Positions 1-10,565 of a stretch of 64,000 nt of DNA are shown here, in pieces. A program made the position numbers and the translations under genes. Below the pieces are notes generated by a model. It made no database searches and had not been told where the DNA came from. It worked only from the letters and a program-made list of their open reading frames with translations. Origin of the DNA: Batillaria attramentaria (lineage: Eukaryota; Mollusca; Gastropoda; Batillariidae); the NCBI GenBank assembly GCA_018292915.2, contig JACVVK020000154.1, positions 92,001 to 156,000 of the forward strand, read 5' to 3'. Position 1 is the stretch's first letter. Each line of letters starts with the position of its first letter.

Positions 1-235
1 TGCACTTCTCAGCTACAAAATTAACAAAGTGAACCCATTTGTGACCAGCATCCCATTCAGTTTTGGGACGCTCGACAACAGGCCAGATATATGTTATTGA
101 AAACGGCTCTGATCATTTTTGTAACCGTTTGGAAGTGAAATATTATGAGCTGGTTCTTTTTTTCGCGAGAGTGTTTTTCGCTTTTGTTGTGAGTGGTAAA
201 TTTGCAAAGCCAGATCGAGCCACCCTCCCCCCCCC

Positions 236-237
<2 letters not shown>

Positions 238-296
<59 letters not shown>
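238..296. repeat. (CA)n microsatellite
   Basis: Uninterrupted CA dinucleotide run preceded by a short C tract and followed by a G tract. Reading frames across it are Cys-Val or His-Thr artefacts. Confidence 0.95.
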
Positions 297-298
<2 letters not shown>

Positions 299-391
299 TG
301 GATGGGGGGGGGGGGTGTGTGGCTTATATGGATTAACTCAATTCCTACCTAGTTCGTTTGGGGTTGCTCACTAAAAGCATCACCATTGATG

Positions 392-545
392 GATTTAAAT
401 TTGGCTTAGTGGGACTGTTACACTTTGATATACTCGTCAGTCTTGCAGTAAGAGCCGCTAAGGAGCCGTAAATCTTGCGTGTAATACCGAAAAGATTCAA
501 AAGCGTGGGATATTCGTGTGCAGTACGAAACGTATTAAAGACACA
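392..545 (+). repeat. Dispersed repeat R1, copy A
   Basis: About 150 bp matching a second same-strand copy at 60880..61040. Shared landmarks in order are TTTGGCTTAGTGGGA, a CACTTTGAT-ATACTCG block, AAGGA(A/G)CCGT and CGTGGGATAT. Copies are roughly 75-80% identical by eye. No coding capacity or terminal structure was recognised. It is probably an old transposable-element fragment. Confidence 0.6.
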
Positions 546-970
546 GTTGACAAAGGCCGACACTCGGGAAAAGGCAATTTGAATTTCAAAATATCTGCTC
601 GAAATGGAAAGTCAGTTTCGCACTTTTCTCAGTCGCCGGAAGTGCTTTTACCAAACTATGCTGTTCAAACGTGTTTTTATACGTTGCCCTTCACATACTT
701 TACGAAGGAACCCGTTTTTATACCTTTTGTACATATTTTACATCCGGTGTTTTTACGCTTGAAGCAGAAATTGTGTAACTGACACGGCCCAACTGCTGGA
801 TTTGCCCGAAAGCTAGTAAGGAGTAAATTTGAACCTCGATCTGTATACATGGATTTACGGGACGGAACGCCTTTTGATAAACTAGATGACTGTCAGTTTA
901 TGTCGGAATAAGCTGTGGAAGTTTTGATACTTTGTCTCACTCTGAAACTTCAAATATAAAAAATATAAAA
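546..970. other. Unassigned intergenic DNA
   Basis: AT-rich sequence with no convincing open frame, splice-flanked exon or repeat structure. Confidence 0.5.
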
Positions 971-981
971 AACGCGCGCGC

Positions 982-1033
<52 letters not shown>

Positions 1034-1047
1034 TTGTGTGTGTGTCG
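971..1047. repeat. (CG)n/(GT)n compound microsatellite
   Basis: Alternating purine-pyrimidine run: CG block, GT block, CG block, GT block. Such tracts can adopt Z-DNA, but nothing here shows a function. Confidence 0.9.
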
Positions 1048-1339
1048 GTGTCGGTGTAACACAAGAGATATACTCGCCCAGCGTGAAATGTCCCTGGTCT
1101 AAGCATCTTCTGCCAGGTAGCAGAGGTTTACGAAAGCTGTTCAACGAGGATTCTAGCTTCAGCCCAGCATGAAAGTCTGGAGACGAGTGTGTCAGACTGT
1201 TCCTGGCACAACAAGGGACGTCTGGAACAGTTCAGATGAAAATGGTACCTATGCGCTCGGAAGAAAAGCCCACAGTCGTTCCACCCCGTCTCTCAGTTCT
1301 TCTTTTTCTTCTTCTGCGTTCCCTGTTCTGGACTTGGCC

Positions 1340-2690
1340 TCAGATGATTAGGTTTGTAAATGCAGTGGTGTTCAGGAGGTCCGTTTTGGTGCCCCAGAGT
1401 TTCTTTGCCAGTGTGGCTCCATTCGGCCAATGTTTTGTCCTTCCTTCTTTAAAAAGTGGGCAGGACTGCAGAACGTGTTCCGGGGTTTGAGGGGCTGTTT
1501 CGCACATACAGTCTGGTGAGTGTGACAGCCCAAGGCGGCACAGGTGGGCACGCAGTCTGCAGTGTCCAGTTCGTAGACGGAAGATGGTGGTCTGTTCATG
1601 ACAGTGGAGCTGTGGCATCTGGTCGTCAGATGGGGGATTGTGTTGTGCTGTCCAGATTGTCTTGTATTGATCTTTTACCAGAGTCTTGGCGCCTCTGTAG
1701 AAGACTGCCTGCTGGGGTTGCTTTTTTCTGCTGCCAGACTTGGCGGGCGAGTCTGTCTACCTCTTCGTTTCCTGTGAGCAGGGATCCACTGTACGGCAAC
1801 CTTCATCTGTTGTGAGAGGACAGCTAGAAGGTGCTGAGTGTCTCTTTGGATGATGGATCTGCAGTCATTTAGGAAGACGACGGGGTGGGCAGGGGGGGAT
1901 TCTCTACCAATGAGCCTGGCAGCTTCTAGGAGAGCATTGACTTCAGCCCTGAAGTTTGTGGATAGTCGTCCAGCAGGCATGGAGCTTGTTGTGGTGCGGT
2001 CATCTGGGTGGCGGATGAGAATTCCGCTACCTCCATTCCTGACTGCTGAGTCTGAGGACCCGTCAGTGTAGGCGTGTGTCCAGACTGACGCCATGTAGTC
2101 CCAATCCAGCATTTCTAGTGAAAGGGATCTGAGCGTGGCTTGTGGCTGGTCGTCCTTGCTGGTCACTCCTGGGACGTCTGTCAGAAAGAGCACCCCTTCC
2201 AGGTTGGAGTACCATTCCTCAGCTGCTTGGAGTGGCTCTTGTTCGTCAGGAGTGCATAGTAGGATGTCCATGTGTGTTCTCATCAGCTGTTTGGCCAGGT
2301 GCTTGAAGCCGTCTCTGTTCTTTCTGTGTTCTTGGGGAAGCTGGTGGGCGGGGTGGGTGGCTAGTCTTTTCAGTTTTTCGCTCTGGATGAGCACTTTCTC
2401 CTCCTTTCGTAGCTCAAGGGAATGGAGTCCTGCAGTTTTTTCGAGGGTGTATACGGGTGTTGTTTTCAGCCCGCCTATGATGATTGGCATGCCTGCGTTC
2501 TGCACCTTGGCCAACCTGCTGGTGTTGCTCTTTGCTGCGGTGGCCCATGCTGCTGCTCCCCTTCATTCCCTATGAACACCCTCTTGGAGTCTGTCATGCA
2601 GTTCCTTTTTCCTATGTGGTCGGACTTTGATGGTGCTCTCCGTCTCGAAGACGTCAACAAAATATCGTCATTTTTGAGGAGATAAAAGTC
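1340..2690 (-). pseudogene. Non-LTR retrotransposon ORF2 3' fragment (RNase H + C-terminal zinc knuckle), broken
   Basis: Minus-strand remains of the C-terminal third of an I/Jockey-superfamily-like ORF2. Reading 5' to 3' there is a region ending AKVQNAGM and TTPVYTLEKTAG, typical of the stretch after the RT thumb. An RNase H domain follows: AYTDGSS (first catalytic Asp, near 2065), FRAEVNALLEA (Glu) and FLNDCRSI (second Asp). A CxC-x8-H-x4-C knuckle lies near 1490..1430 (CMCETAPQTPEHVLQSC). It is disrupted: an in-frame TGA sits upstream of AAAWATAAKS near 2570, and a frameshift near 1770 puts the GNEEVDRLAR motif in another frame from VQWIPAH. No RT catalytic domain is present, so the copy is 5'-truncated and not functional. 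Clade is uncertain; it is not host coding sequence. Confidence 0.8.
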
Positions 2691-4080
2691 ACATGTAGGA
2701 TTATTTTTAATCGGACAATTTTGATGATTCTTTGCTGAGTTATGCTTGTTCTTTCAAGTAGTTTATGGACTTGTGACGATTTTATAACAAATGATCTACA
2801 CTATAATTATAGTGTATAGTACTAGCAGTAGACAGTCAAGACAGGTAATTTATGGAATAGAGAACAATACTACCAAATCTGTCAGATCTACTGACAGTGC
2901 TTGCAAAGAGAGAGAGAGAGAGATGACGTCGATTCCATCCTAGACAGTGACGAAATTTACAGAGTTTGTCTGTGAACTGAACATTTGACGTCAGTCTGGC
3001 TCACGTAAAACTTTTTTTTAAATTGCTTCTGGAATCTTTGTAGTAGTGCGTGTCCTAGGTCGGCTGTTTCGCTGATTTTTTTTTATCCATGAGTTCTTTG
3101 TCAACAAGAAACGTGATCGTGATCACAGCTCGCGATCACAGCAATATACAGGTAAGTCATTCACAGACCAAAATCGGACGTGAGTGTTAGCAATGCTCGT
3201 GACGTGTTCACTGAGTAACCCTGAGTGTCGCATGGACACCATTGATGACGCTCCGACGATTTTGCACCATCTCTCCCGCTCCTCTGTCTGGGCAGTTCCA
3301 TTGCATCACGGAACTGTTTCGAGTAGATCCATTGGACAGCGGAACTGTTTCCTTTCACTGCATAATTGGATCACAGCCAAGGAAACATCAAATCAGAGGC
3401 TCTCCAGACTGACTGGATTGAACCGTTTTGGACTGTTCGCCTGCTGAATTAGGCTAGCTGTCCCTTCCCACTATAACCTGTCAGTTTGGGCCGTCTCCAA
3501 TCACTCTCGTGGTTTCTAGCTTACCTACCTACCTACCTGCAACTCTCTGGACATTGCTGAAGTTCAGGCCTGTCCACTCTTGAATGTTGTCGTCCCACTT
3601 TTATTCTGCCTTTCTCTTCTTCTTCACCCTTGCAAGATGGTCTTTGCAAGACCTGATCAGTTTCAGACATGTCCGTACCACTCCACCTTGCGTCTTTTCA
3701 CTGTGGCCAGAAGGTCTTCAAACTGGCCGACAGCTAGTTTGATTTTAAAGCGTACAGTCTCGCGTGTGGTGTGGTCGGTGTATGAGATGCGCAGAACCTT
3801 TCGGTAGCACATCATCTCCGTGGCATGGATCCTTCTCTGTAAGATGGGGAGCCGGGACAGACGAGCGATACAGCGTATACGAACCTCGACTTTACACGGC
3901 CATCAAACGTCAGTGTGTTGCATTTGAAGCTCTACAAATCTCTTATATTATTTCAGGCGCACAGGCGCAGCCACAAGCATCTGTTCCAAAACAGAAGTCA
4001 CATAAAACCTAGTGATGGTAGCAGTACCGACTTTAATGAAACTTAATAGTGGTATTTCTTTTCTTTCCTTCACCCAAAAG
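2691..4080. other. Unassigned intergenic DNA
   Basis: No supported gene. It contains a diverged repeat unit at 2905..3012 (annotated separately), a short GTGATC-rich direct repeat at 3113..3146 and a four-copy ACCT run near 3523..3538. Confidence 0.5.
2905..3012 (+). repeat. Dispersed copy of the GACGTCA repeat unit
   Basis: A (GA)n start followed by ATGACGTCGATTCC, TTTGTCTGTGAACTGAACAT and TTGACGTCAG. The same landmarks, in the same order, make up the tandem array at 53735..54170. Confidence 0.6.
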
Positions 4081-4260
4081 CTTGACACGGCACCCACAAC
4101 AGAAATGGACGAGTTGATCAATCTTACTTCCGTCAACGTACCATCTGACATTGACTACAAGAGAGTGTGGACCGGAATCTTTGCACCATTGATTTCCTTT
4201 GTGAATGGATTTACATTTGTTATCATACTCAAGACACGTGCCCTGAATAGAAAGACAAAG
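4081..4260 (+). CDS. Putative first coding exon of a rhodopsin-like GPCR (partial, uncertain)
   Basis: An open frame flanked by an acceptor-like end (pyrimidine-rich tract, then CACCCAAAAG) and a good donor (AAAG|GTATGT at 4261), phase 0. The first in-frame ATG is at 4105 and gives 52 residues: a short N-terminus with an N-glycosylation sequon (NLT), a single hydrophobic segment (IFAPLISFVNGFTFVIIL) with an Asn at the position expected for N1.50 of TM1, then a basic loop (KTRALNRKTK) resembling intracellular loop 1. This is the usual layout of a GPCR first coding exon. No TM2-TM7 exons were found downstream before the minisatellite, so it may be an orphaned exon, part of a gene with long introns, or chance. 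Assignment is inference from topology only. Confidence 0.3.
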
Positions 4261-4377
4261 GTATGTTATGCGATGTTTCAATGATAGCACTTCATACCCA
4301 AGCCGGACATCGGTTATGGACCGACTCAATTTCGAAATGTTCGATTACTTCCTCACCAAGGCGGACACACGTCGATA

Positions 4378-4605
4378 TCATCCCACTGAGATCCATCCCA
4401 CTAAGGCGCACTTAGACTCATACCACTGTGACACTGAGACTCATCCCACTGCTACTCATCCCACTGAGACACATCCCACTGAGACTCATCCCACTGAGAC
4501 TATCCCACTGAGACTATCCCACTGAGACTCATCCCACTGAGACCCTGAGACATCCCACTGAGACTCATCCGAGACTATCCCACTGAGACTTTTCTCACTG
4601 AGATT
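4378..4605 (+). repeat. 15-bp minisatellite (CATCCCACTGAGACT), left block
   Basis: Tandem, imperfect CATCCCACTGAGACT units with occasional deletions (for example ATCCCACTGAGACT and CCTGAGA variants). It continues after an inserted retrotransposon fragment. Confidence 0.9.
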
Positions 4606-5261
4606 ATGCCGTGGAGGTCAAAGCCCTTGACAGAACAGGCGCAGAAATCTGCAACTCCACATCAGACTGCCAGGAGGTGGTATTTCTCACAGACGCCCTC
4701 TCAGTCCTGGAAGCCATTTCAGGTGACAGCCTGGAACAGCTCAGCACCCCACTCGGCAGAGTCTCGTACAAGAAACACACAGTACTACAGTGGGTTCCGT
4801 CCCACTGTGGACTACCTGGGAACGAGACCGCAGACCATTTAGCAAAGCTTGGGGCCTCCGGACCACAACATGACAACAGCATGAGCTACAAAGAACTGCA
4901 AACCATTTTGAAGGCTGTCAATTCAACACGCTACCCCAAGGACGACATTTTACATCTTCCACGTCGGGCCCAAGTGGTAGTGTTCAGACTCCGCAGTGAA
5001 CACAACAGACTGAAAAAGCACATGTACCACAAACTGAAACTGGCTACAACTCCTCTCTGCCCGTGTGGCCATGCCGAGCAGACCGGACAACACATCATCC
5101 AGGACTGTCCACTATACCAACAGCTAAGGATGACGACGTGGCCATCGGAAACGCCTCTACACACCAAACTGTACGGCCCTCAGCGGGAGCTGGAGAAAAC
5201 AGCAGACTTCATGCTCAGAACTGAACTTCCAGTGTGACCATGAGACGAACGACAACAACAT
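4606..5261 (+). pseudogene. 5'-truncated non-LTR retrotransposon fragment (partial RNase H + zinc knuckle)
   Basis: An open frame from about 4611 to the TGA at 5235..5237. It begins inside RNase H at the catalytic Glu region (EVKAL), then has FLTDALSVLEAI (Asp) and VLQWVPSHCGLPGNETADHLA (final Asp motif). A CxC-x8-H-x4-C knuckle follows (CPCGHAEQTGQHIIQDC). The first RNase H motif (YTDGS) and the whole RT are absent, as expected from 5' truncation. After the stop a short ACGACAACAAC tail leads directly back into minisatellite units, so the element sits inside the array. It differs clearly in sequence from the fragment at 1340..2690. The truncation makes it non-functional although the remaining frame is intact. 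Confidence 0.8.
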
Positions 5262-5389
5262 CCCACTGAGACACTGAAAGCAGAAACTCATCCCACTGAG
5301 ACTCATCCCACCGAGACACTGAGACTCATCCTACTGAGGCACTGGCTCATCCCACTGACGTATCCGAGACTATCCCACTGAGACTCAGA

Positions 5390-5433
<44 letters not shown>

Positions 5434-5838
5434 AAACTCATCCCACTGAGACTCATCCCACCGAGACACTGAGACTCATCCTACTGAGAAACTGACTCAT
5501 CCCACTGAGACACTGGTTCATCCCACTGACTTATCCGAGACTATCCCACTGAGACTCATCCCACGGATACACTGAGACTTATCCCACTGAGACTCACCCC
5601 ACTGAGACTCATCCCACTGAGACTCATCCGAGACTATCCCACTGAGACTCATCCGAGACTATTCCACTGAGACGCATCCCACTAAGACTCATCCCACTGT
5701 GACACTGAGACTCATCCCACCAAGACTCATCCCACTGAGACTATCCCACTGAGACTCATCCCACTGAGACATCCCACTGAGACACTGAGACTCATCCCAC
5801 TGAGATCCATCCCACTGACACCCTCCCAGTGAGACCCA
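5262..5838 (+). repeat. 15-bp minisatellite (CATCCCACTGAGACT), right block
   Basis: Continuation of the array at 4378..4605, with many variants (ACACTGAGACT, CATCCGAGACTATCC) and a (GT)n insertion at about 5392..5430. A block containing CAGAAACTCATCCC and CATCCTACTGAG occurs on both sides of the GT tract, suggesting a segmental duplication of several units. Confidence 0.9.

Positions 5839-5839
<1 letters not shown>

Positions 5840-5889
<50 letters not shown>
5840..5889. repeat. (CA)n microsatellite
   Basis: CA run separating plus-orientation minisatellite units from an inverted remnant of the same unit. Confidence 0.95.
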
Positions 5890-5890
<1 letters not shown>

Positions 5891-5911
5891 TCTGTATGAG
5901 TCTGTATCTGC

Positions 5912-5982
5912 GATGGGTCTATCTGGGACGGGGTCTATCTGAGATGGGTCTCATTGGGAGTGTCTCAGTGGGAATACACCCG
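5912..5982 (-). repeat. Inverted remnant of the 15-bp minisatellite
   Basis: GATGGGTCTATCTGGGA, GATGGGTCTCATTGGGA and GTCTCAGTGGGA are reverse-complement variants of the CATCCCACTGAGACT unit, so the array turns over at the CA tract. Confidence 0.7.
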
Positions 5983-6075
5983 CATGTCGTATCAAGTCTG
6001 CACCAAAGTCGTCATGTCAAATGTCCCATGCTTTTTTCCGGTCAGCCAGTTCATTTGTCCTTTTTTTCTGAAGCC

Positions 6076-6528
6076 CTGGACACAGCGCGCGAAACGCACA
6101 TGCGCCACATCACAGTCGTTGCGCTTGGTGTGTCTACTAACTACAAAACTGAACAAAGGCAACTGTGCACGGTGACGTACGATCACACGATCACGATACG
6201 ATACCATCCGACGTCCATAGCGTCCGCAATGGCAATCAGAGCTCGGAGGCAAGCCGTTCGGCCTCTGTAGTGCTTATCCGTGACGTCCCAAAGACAGTTG
6301 TGTCCTTCGAAAAGGTCTGTCAACGCTGAAGTCTGTTCAGGCGACAATGCAATTGAGGATACACTGTGCGCCATGTTTCCGCGCCGAGTGACGTAGTACA
6401 GCCAATCAGAATCTGTTGTGGAACCCACAGTCACAGCTGGGGTTATTTGAAATCCCAGTACCTGTGATGACCCCGAAATCACAACTGTGTCACATGTGTG
6501 CACAACACTGGCGCTCCGCAGCGCCCAG
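6076..6528 (+). mobile_element. MITE-A copy 1 (degenerate)
   Basis: Homologous to MITE-A copy 2 at 26190..26491. Shared blocks include CACAGCGCGCGAA, CATCACAGTCGTTGCGCT, GTGTGTCTACTAACTAC, CGAGTGACGTAGTACAG, AATCACAACTGTGTCACA and GGCGCTCCGCAG. This copy has about 150 bp of extra internal sequence (about 6175..6345). Its ends (CTGGACACAGCG and GCGCCCAG) have lost the TTAA flanks seen in copy 2. Confidence 0.65.
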
Positions 6529-6847
6529 TGAAGAGCTGGCTTAAAGCTTTCTACAGATTCCTTATACTCGTATTCCTCTACCACTATCAGCAGGGCATGG
6601 TTTTATAACCTGTAATCTCTCACATGGTGTACGACAAGGCTTCATATCCGTGGTGACTATAATAGGACACTACAAATGCCCGGGATGACCGAAAAGGTAT
6701 AGGACATATTAACGTCCTGAATCATGGCGACGATGACACAGAAATTGTAGGCAATTTCTGCTTCACGTGTTGAAAACAACAACAACAACAACAACAAGAC
6801 AAAAAAAAAAAACCACTTCACATTTTGAAAACAAAAAACACTATACA

Positions 6848-6906
<59 letters not shown>

Positions 6907-6996
6907 TAGGGGAAGACATACATTTTTAAACGGCATAATTTGAAGTAAAAGCAAATCTGGCCTCTGGGAAAAGTGGATAACTGCCAGGGATGAGTG

Positions 6997-7071
<75 letters not shown>
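6848..7071. repeat. (TC)n and (GT)n microsatellites
   Basis: A TC run at 6848..6900 and a GT run at about 7000..7070, separated by unremarkable sequence. Confidence 0.9.
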
Positions 7072-7072
<1 letters not shown>

Positions 7073-7337
7073 GAGCCTGTAAGCGTATCTGCAAAAAATG
7101 CTCAGCCGAATGACTTGAAAGTTAGGCTGCCCCAATTTATCAAGATGTTTGATTAGAGCGCCAGAGCGATTTGGGATTGCGCCAATACTTTTGGAGTTAT
7201 CGCCATTTCAGGTAGAGTTGGTCATGAGCCGGAGATCCGCAGTGACGTGCGTTTGTACCACAGAGACGCATATGAACGTGAAAAATTTAACCCGTCTTAT
7301 GATGTTTCCATTACTATGGAAACAACATGCAAACAAC

Positions 7338-7339
<2 letters not shown>

Positions 7340-7374
<35 letters not shown>

Positions 7375-7389
7375 CAGTGTCAGTGTGTC

Positions 7390-7436
<47 letters not shown>
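7340..7436. repeat. (GT)n microsatellite
   Basis: Two GT runs separated by a short GACAGTGTCAGTGTGTCGCA interruption. Confidence 0.95.
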
Positions 7437-7492
7437 CACTAACCCCTAAATCTAACCCTATCCGTAACCCTAAACCTAACCCTAATCCAAGC
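7437..7492. repeat. Degenerate interstitial telomere-like repeat
   Basis: Units such as CTAACCC, CTAAATCTAACC, CGTAACCCTAAACCTAACC are degenerate CCCTAA, the complement of the animal telomere unit TTAGGG. Too short and diverged to be a telomere. Confidence 0.5.
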
Positions 7493-8500
7493 CACTCTGG
7501 GGCTGGGCAGAACCCTTGCGGAAAGACAAGCCACCGGAAACCTAGGCCCGTTTTTACGGGCCACACCAGTGTTTCGCCCTATGTTTCCGGCGCTCTATTG
7601 GGCGCCAGGAACATACACTACTCGCAAAAAAAAAACAAAAAAAAACGAAAAACGTCAAGGACCATATTGAGATAGTCGTATTTCATAAACGTATAAAGAT
7701 GAATTAACCAGACTCTACAGTTCTGCTTACAAGACGTCAGACGACTCTGTTAAAGCAAAAAAATATAATAAAATAAATAAATAAATACAATTGTGTACCT
7801 CCACTTCCGGTACACCGTGCCGCAGGTTTCATGATCCAGCAAAATGCCCAGACTTTGATGAAAATTAACTCATCAAAACAGGCGCCGCTGAGTGTTCTGA
7901 ACAAGATGACGATACGCATGTGGAAGAATGAATGCTTGGATTTGCGGACTGCTCATTTGTTTGCCTTTGAAAATTGGCATGGCAGGCCACTGTGGCTTGG
8001 CAACATCTAGTTTGGGTAACCCATGAGTGATCGGGTAAGTCACATCCTGGGTTAGGGATCCAAGCGAACAAACTTTTTGGTGGCTACCTCTTTTGCGTGG
8101 TGGCTAAGCACAGGAAAACGTCAGGCTGATGTAAGAAAAATGACAGCGTACCTAAGCTGTACGATGATTTTTACTAGCTGAGCTTGATTGAAGTTAGAAT
8201 AGGATCCCCTATCGCGCACGGCGAACCTCACCTCGCAGTCACCGTGTTAGCGTTGGACATTTTCCATTGAGACACGCAAGCACACAAGCACTGTAGCTTG
8301 TAGGGGTAAAGTGTGTATTTTCATGGAGCGTTATTCGGCGTCACTTGTGTCCTATCATTATATAAATATTGGTCCAGCCACCACAGAGATTTAACGCGGT
8401 CCCTGAAGATGTTTGGGGATTGGTTGTGTCTATAGGCCAGGACAGTATTTCCTAGAAAAGAATTATGGGGGAGGGGGAACTGATACCCAAATTTTCTAGC
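7493..8500. other. Unassigned intergenic DNA
   Basis: No gene, SINE head or tandem array recognised. A short CCTAGGCCCG...ACGGGCCA palindromic stretch occurs near 7541..7563, and an (AAAT)n run begins just after this stretch, near 8506..8541. Confidence 0.5.
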
Positions 8501-8860
8501 AGTGGGATTAAATAAATTAAATAAATAAATAAATAAATAAATCATTCATAGCGAGGTAGTAGTACAGAGAGTTTCACCCTGAGGTCGTTCCAGGGGCTAC
8601 GACCTCGCAGTAAACAAAATAATTAATATCTTTCAGAGGGAGGTCTAAGTACTAAAGGTTTCAAAGTGAGGTAGACCAACAGAGGTGCGAGATATAAAAA
8701 AAAAAGAAGCCAGTACTGGAATACCGACTGAAACTGACGCGGTGGTGATGTTAACTGCCTGTCAATAAGAACCGGTTTGTCACTCCCAGTATGAACGCAG
8801 CGTGTCGGCGAGTCAGCCGCCGGTGTTTACGACACCCACTTTCCAAAAGGAGTACCGCAT

Positions 8861-9096
8861 CCCGGTGTAGGATCCGGTCCGGTCCCCCCTCTGAAGCAGT
8901 CCCCCGGGGGACCAATTCGTGGCAAAAACTGCTCTATAATGGTCCCCCCTTAGACATCCAGCCTCGTTTTCGACTGGTCCCCCTGGGCGATTTTGGTCCC
9001 CCCTCGCATCCAAAGTAGGCCCCCTCTCGAACTGGTCCCCCTCTTTTCTAACCAATGTAGAGCTATGTCAGTATTTATTTTTAACTTTATTGTTAT
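8861..9096 (+). repeat. GGTCCCCC repeat family, plus-strand copy
   Basis: About 236 bp, nearly identical to the inverted copy at 10330..10565. It contains several GGTCCCCC(C) or GTCCCCC motifs at 25-45 bp spacing, including a CCCCCGGGGG palindrome, and ends in AACTTTATTGTTA. No tRNA head or coding capacity is seen. It may be the tail of a retroelement or a structured non-autonomous element. Confidence 0.75.
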
Positions 9097-9127
9097 AGTG
9101 TGTGTCAACTCAGTAGAAAACGTGACT

Positions 9128-9308
9128 CTGGATCTCTCTCACACTCTCTCTCTCTCTCTCTCGCCCCCCACACTTTCTCTCCTCCCCCCATCTCTCAAAC
9201 ACACACACACACACATTATGCACGCACGCACGCACGCGTGCACACTCACTCACGCACGCACGCACGCAAACACACACGCGCACGCACACACACACACACA
9301 CACACACC
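9128..9308. repeat. (TC)n, (CA)n and (CACG)n compound microsatellite
   Basis: Successive TC, CA, CGCA and CA runs. Confidence 0.9.
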
Positions 9309-9393
9309 TCTTTCGTTATATGTATAATTATTTTCATTTTTGTACAGAGATGTTATTCAAGATGATCTTGAACTGGGTCAAGGTTACAGTGTC

Positions 9394-9584
9394 AAATCTA
9401 AACTTTTAAAAGTGATTTAACTTCGTAGATTTGCCGTTCTATGTAGCCTATACTTTTGTTTTTTTTATTTTCTCTTTTTTTTTTTTTTGTGGGATGAGGA
9501 AACGGTCGCCACTAAAAAACAAAAGTATAGGCTACATAGAACGGCAAATCTACGAAGTTAAATCACTTTTAAAAGTTTAGATTT
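9394..9584. repeat. Perfect 71-bp inverted repeat (foldback)
   Basis: Left arm 9394..9464 and right arm 9514..9584 are exact reverse complements over 71 bp, separated by a 49-bp T-rich spacer. The spacer motif GTGGGATGAGGAAACGGTCG recurs with one difference at about 9616..9639, just outside the right arm. The layout is therefore arm, spacer motif, inverted arm, spacer motif. This is either a very recent template-switch event or foldback element, or an assembly artefact. Confidence 0.9.
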
Positions 9585-9640
9585 GTTTTTTCTTTTCTTT
9601 TATTTATTTTTTTTGTGGGATGAGAAAACGGTCGCCACGC

Positions 9641-10329
9641 TTCTTGACACGTCACGTGACTCGTGTCAAACATGCCTATAATTATAAGTACACGACAATT
9701 CATTCCGTACTTGGGCCACCGAGGTTGAGATATTTGCTGCAGCCACCCTCTTGGACACGCCCGTGTATGTGTTCACAAGAGAGGCTCCAGGCCGACAACC
9801 TAGGTGGCTGAAATACGGGCCAGTTTGGCAATCGGCCCCATTGAAAACAGACAGAGTAATTTATATAATGAATCTTGGACATCACTTTGCTCCTGTTTTT
9901 TGTGTCACTCCTTAGACCAGAACTGTTAGTCTTCTGCTGTTTTTGTTGTTTCAAGGGTCATGATTTGAGACACTGGTACTCAGTCTTGACTGTCTACTTG
10001 AAGTACGCTGAAAGCCAAAGGTGGCAACTAGTTTTCATGTCATGGACACTTACTTAATTTTGAAGAAATATTTTTCTATGGCGTTGTATAGAAAATATTA
10101 GATACTTGGTCTTTGATGTTATTCTCTAAATGCTATTTCCAGTTTTAAAAAAATGACAGGAAATGTGGACAGCAAAAAACAACCAATGCAAAAAAACAAC
10201 TGAAAGAAACAAGAACACAACCAAACAAATATATCTCACACACACAAAAATAACAACAAGCACATAAATCGGAAAAAAAGAAAAAAAATGTTCCTATGGC
10301 CCTGTGCTTTTGGGGACAATAAAGTTTTG
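9641..10329. other. Unassigned intergenic DNA
   Basis: No gene recognised. The A-rich 10148..10290 section is low complexity and its long minus-strand frame is a composition artefact. Confidence 0.5.
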
Positions 10330-10565
10330 TAACAATAAAGTTAAAAATAAATACTGACATAGCTCTACATTGGTTAGAAAAGAGGGGGACCAGTTCGAGA
10401 GGGGGCCTATTTTGGATGCGAGGGGGGACCAAAATCGCCCAGGGGGACCAGTCGAAAACGAGGCTGGATGTCTAAGGGGGGGACCATTATAGAGCAGTTT
10501 TTGCCACGAATTGGTCCCCCGGGGGACTACTTCAGAGGGGGGACCGGACCGGATGCTACACCGGG
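10330..10565 (-). repeat. GGTCCCCC repeat family, minus-strand copy
   Basis: Reverse-complement partner of 8861..9096, about 97% identical by eye, 1.2 kb away. Downstream on the minus strand it continues into CAAAACTTTATTGTCCCC, beyond the point where the other copy diverges. Confidence 0.75.
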
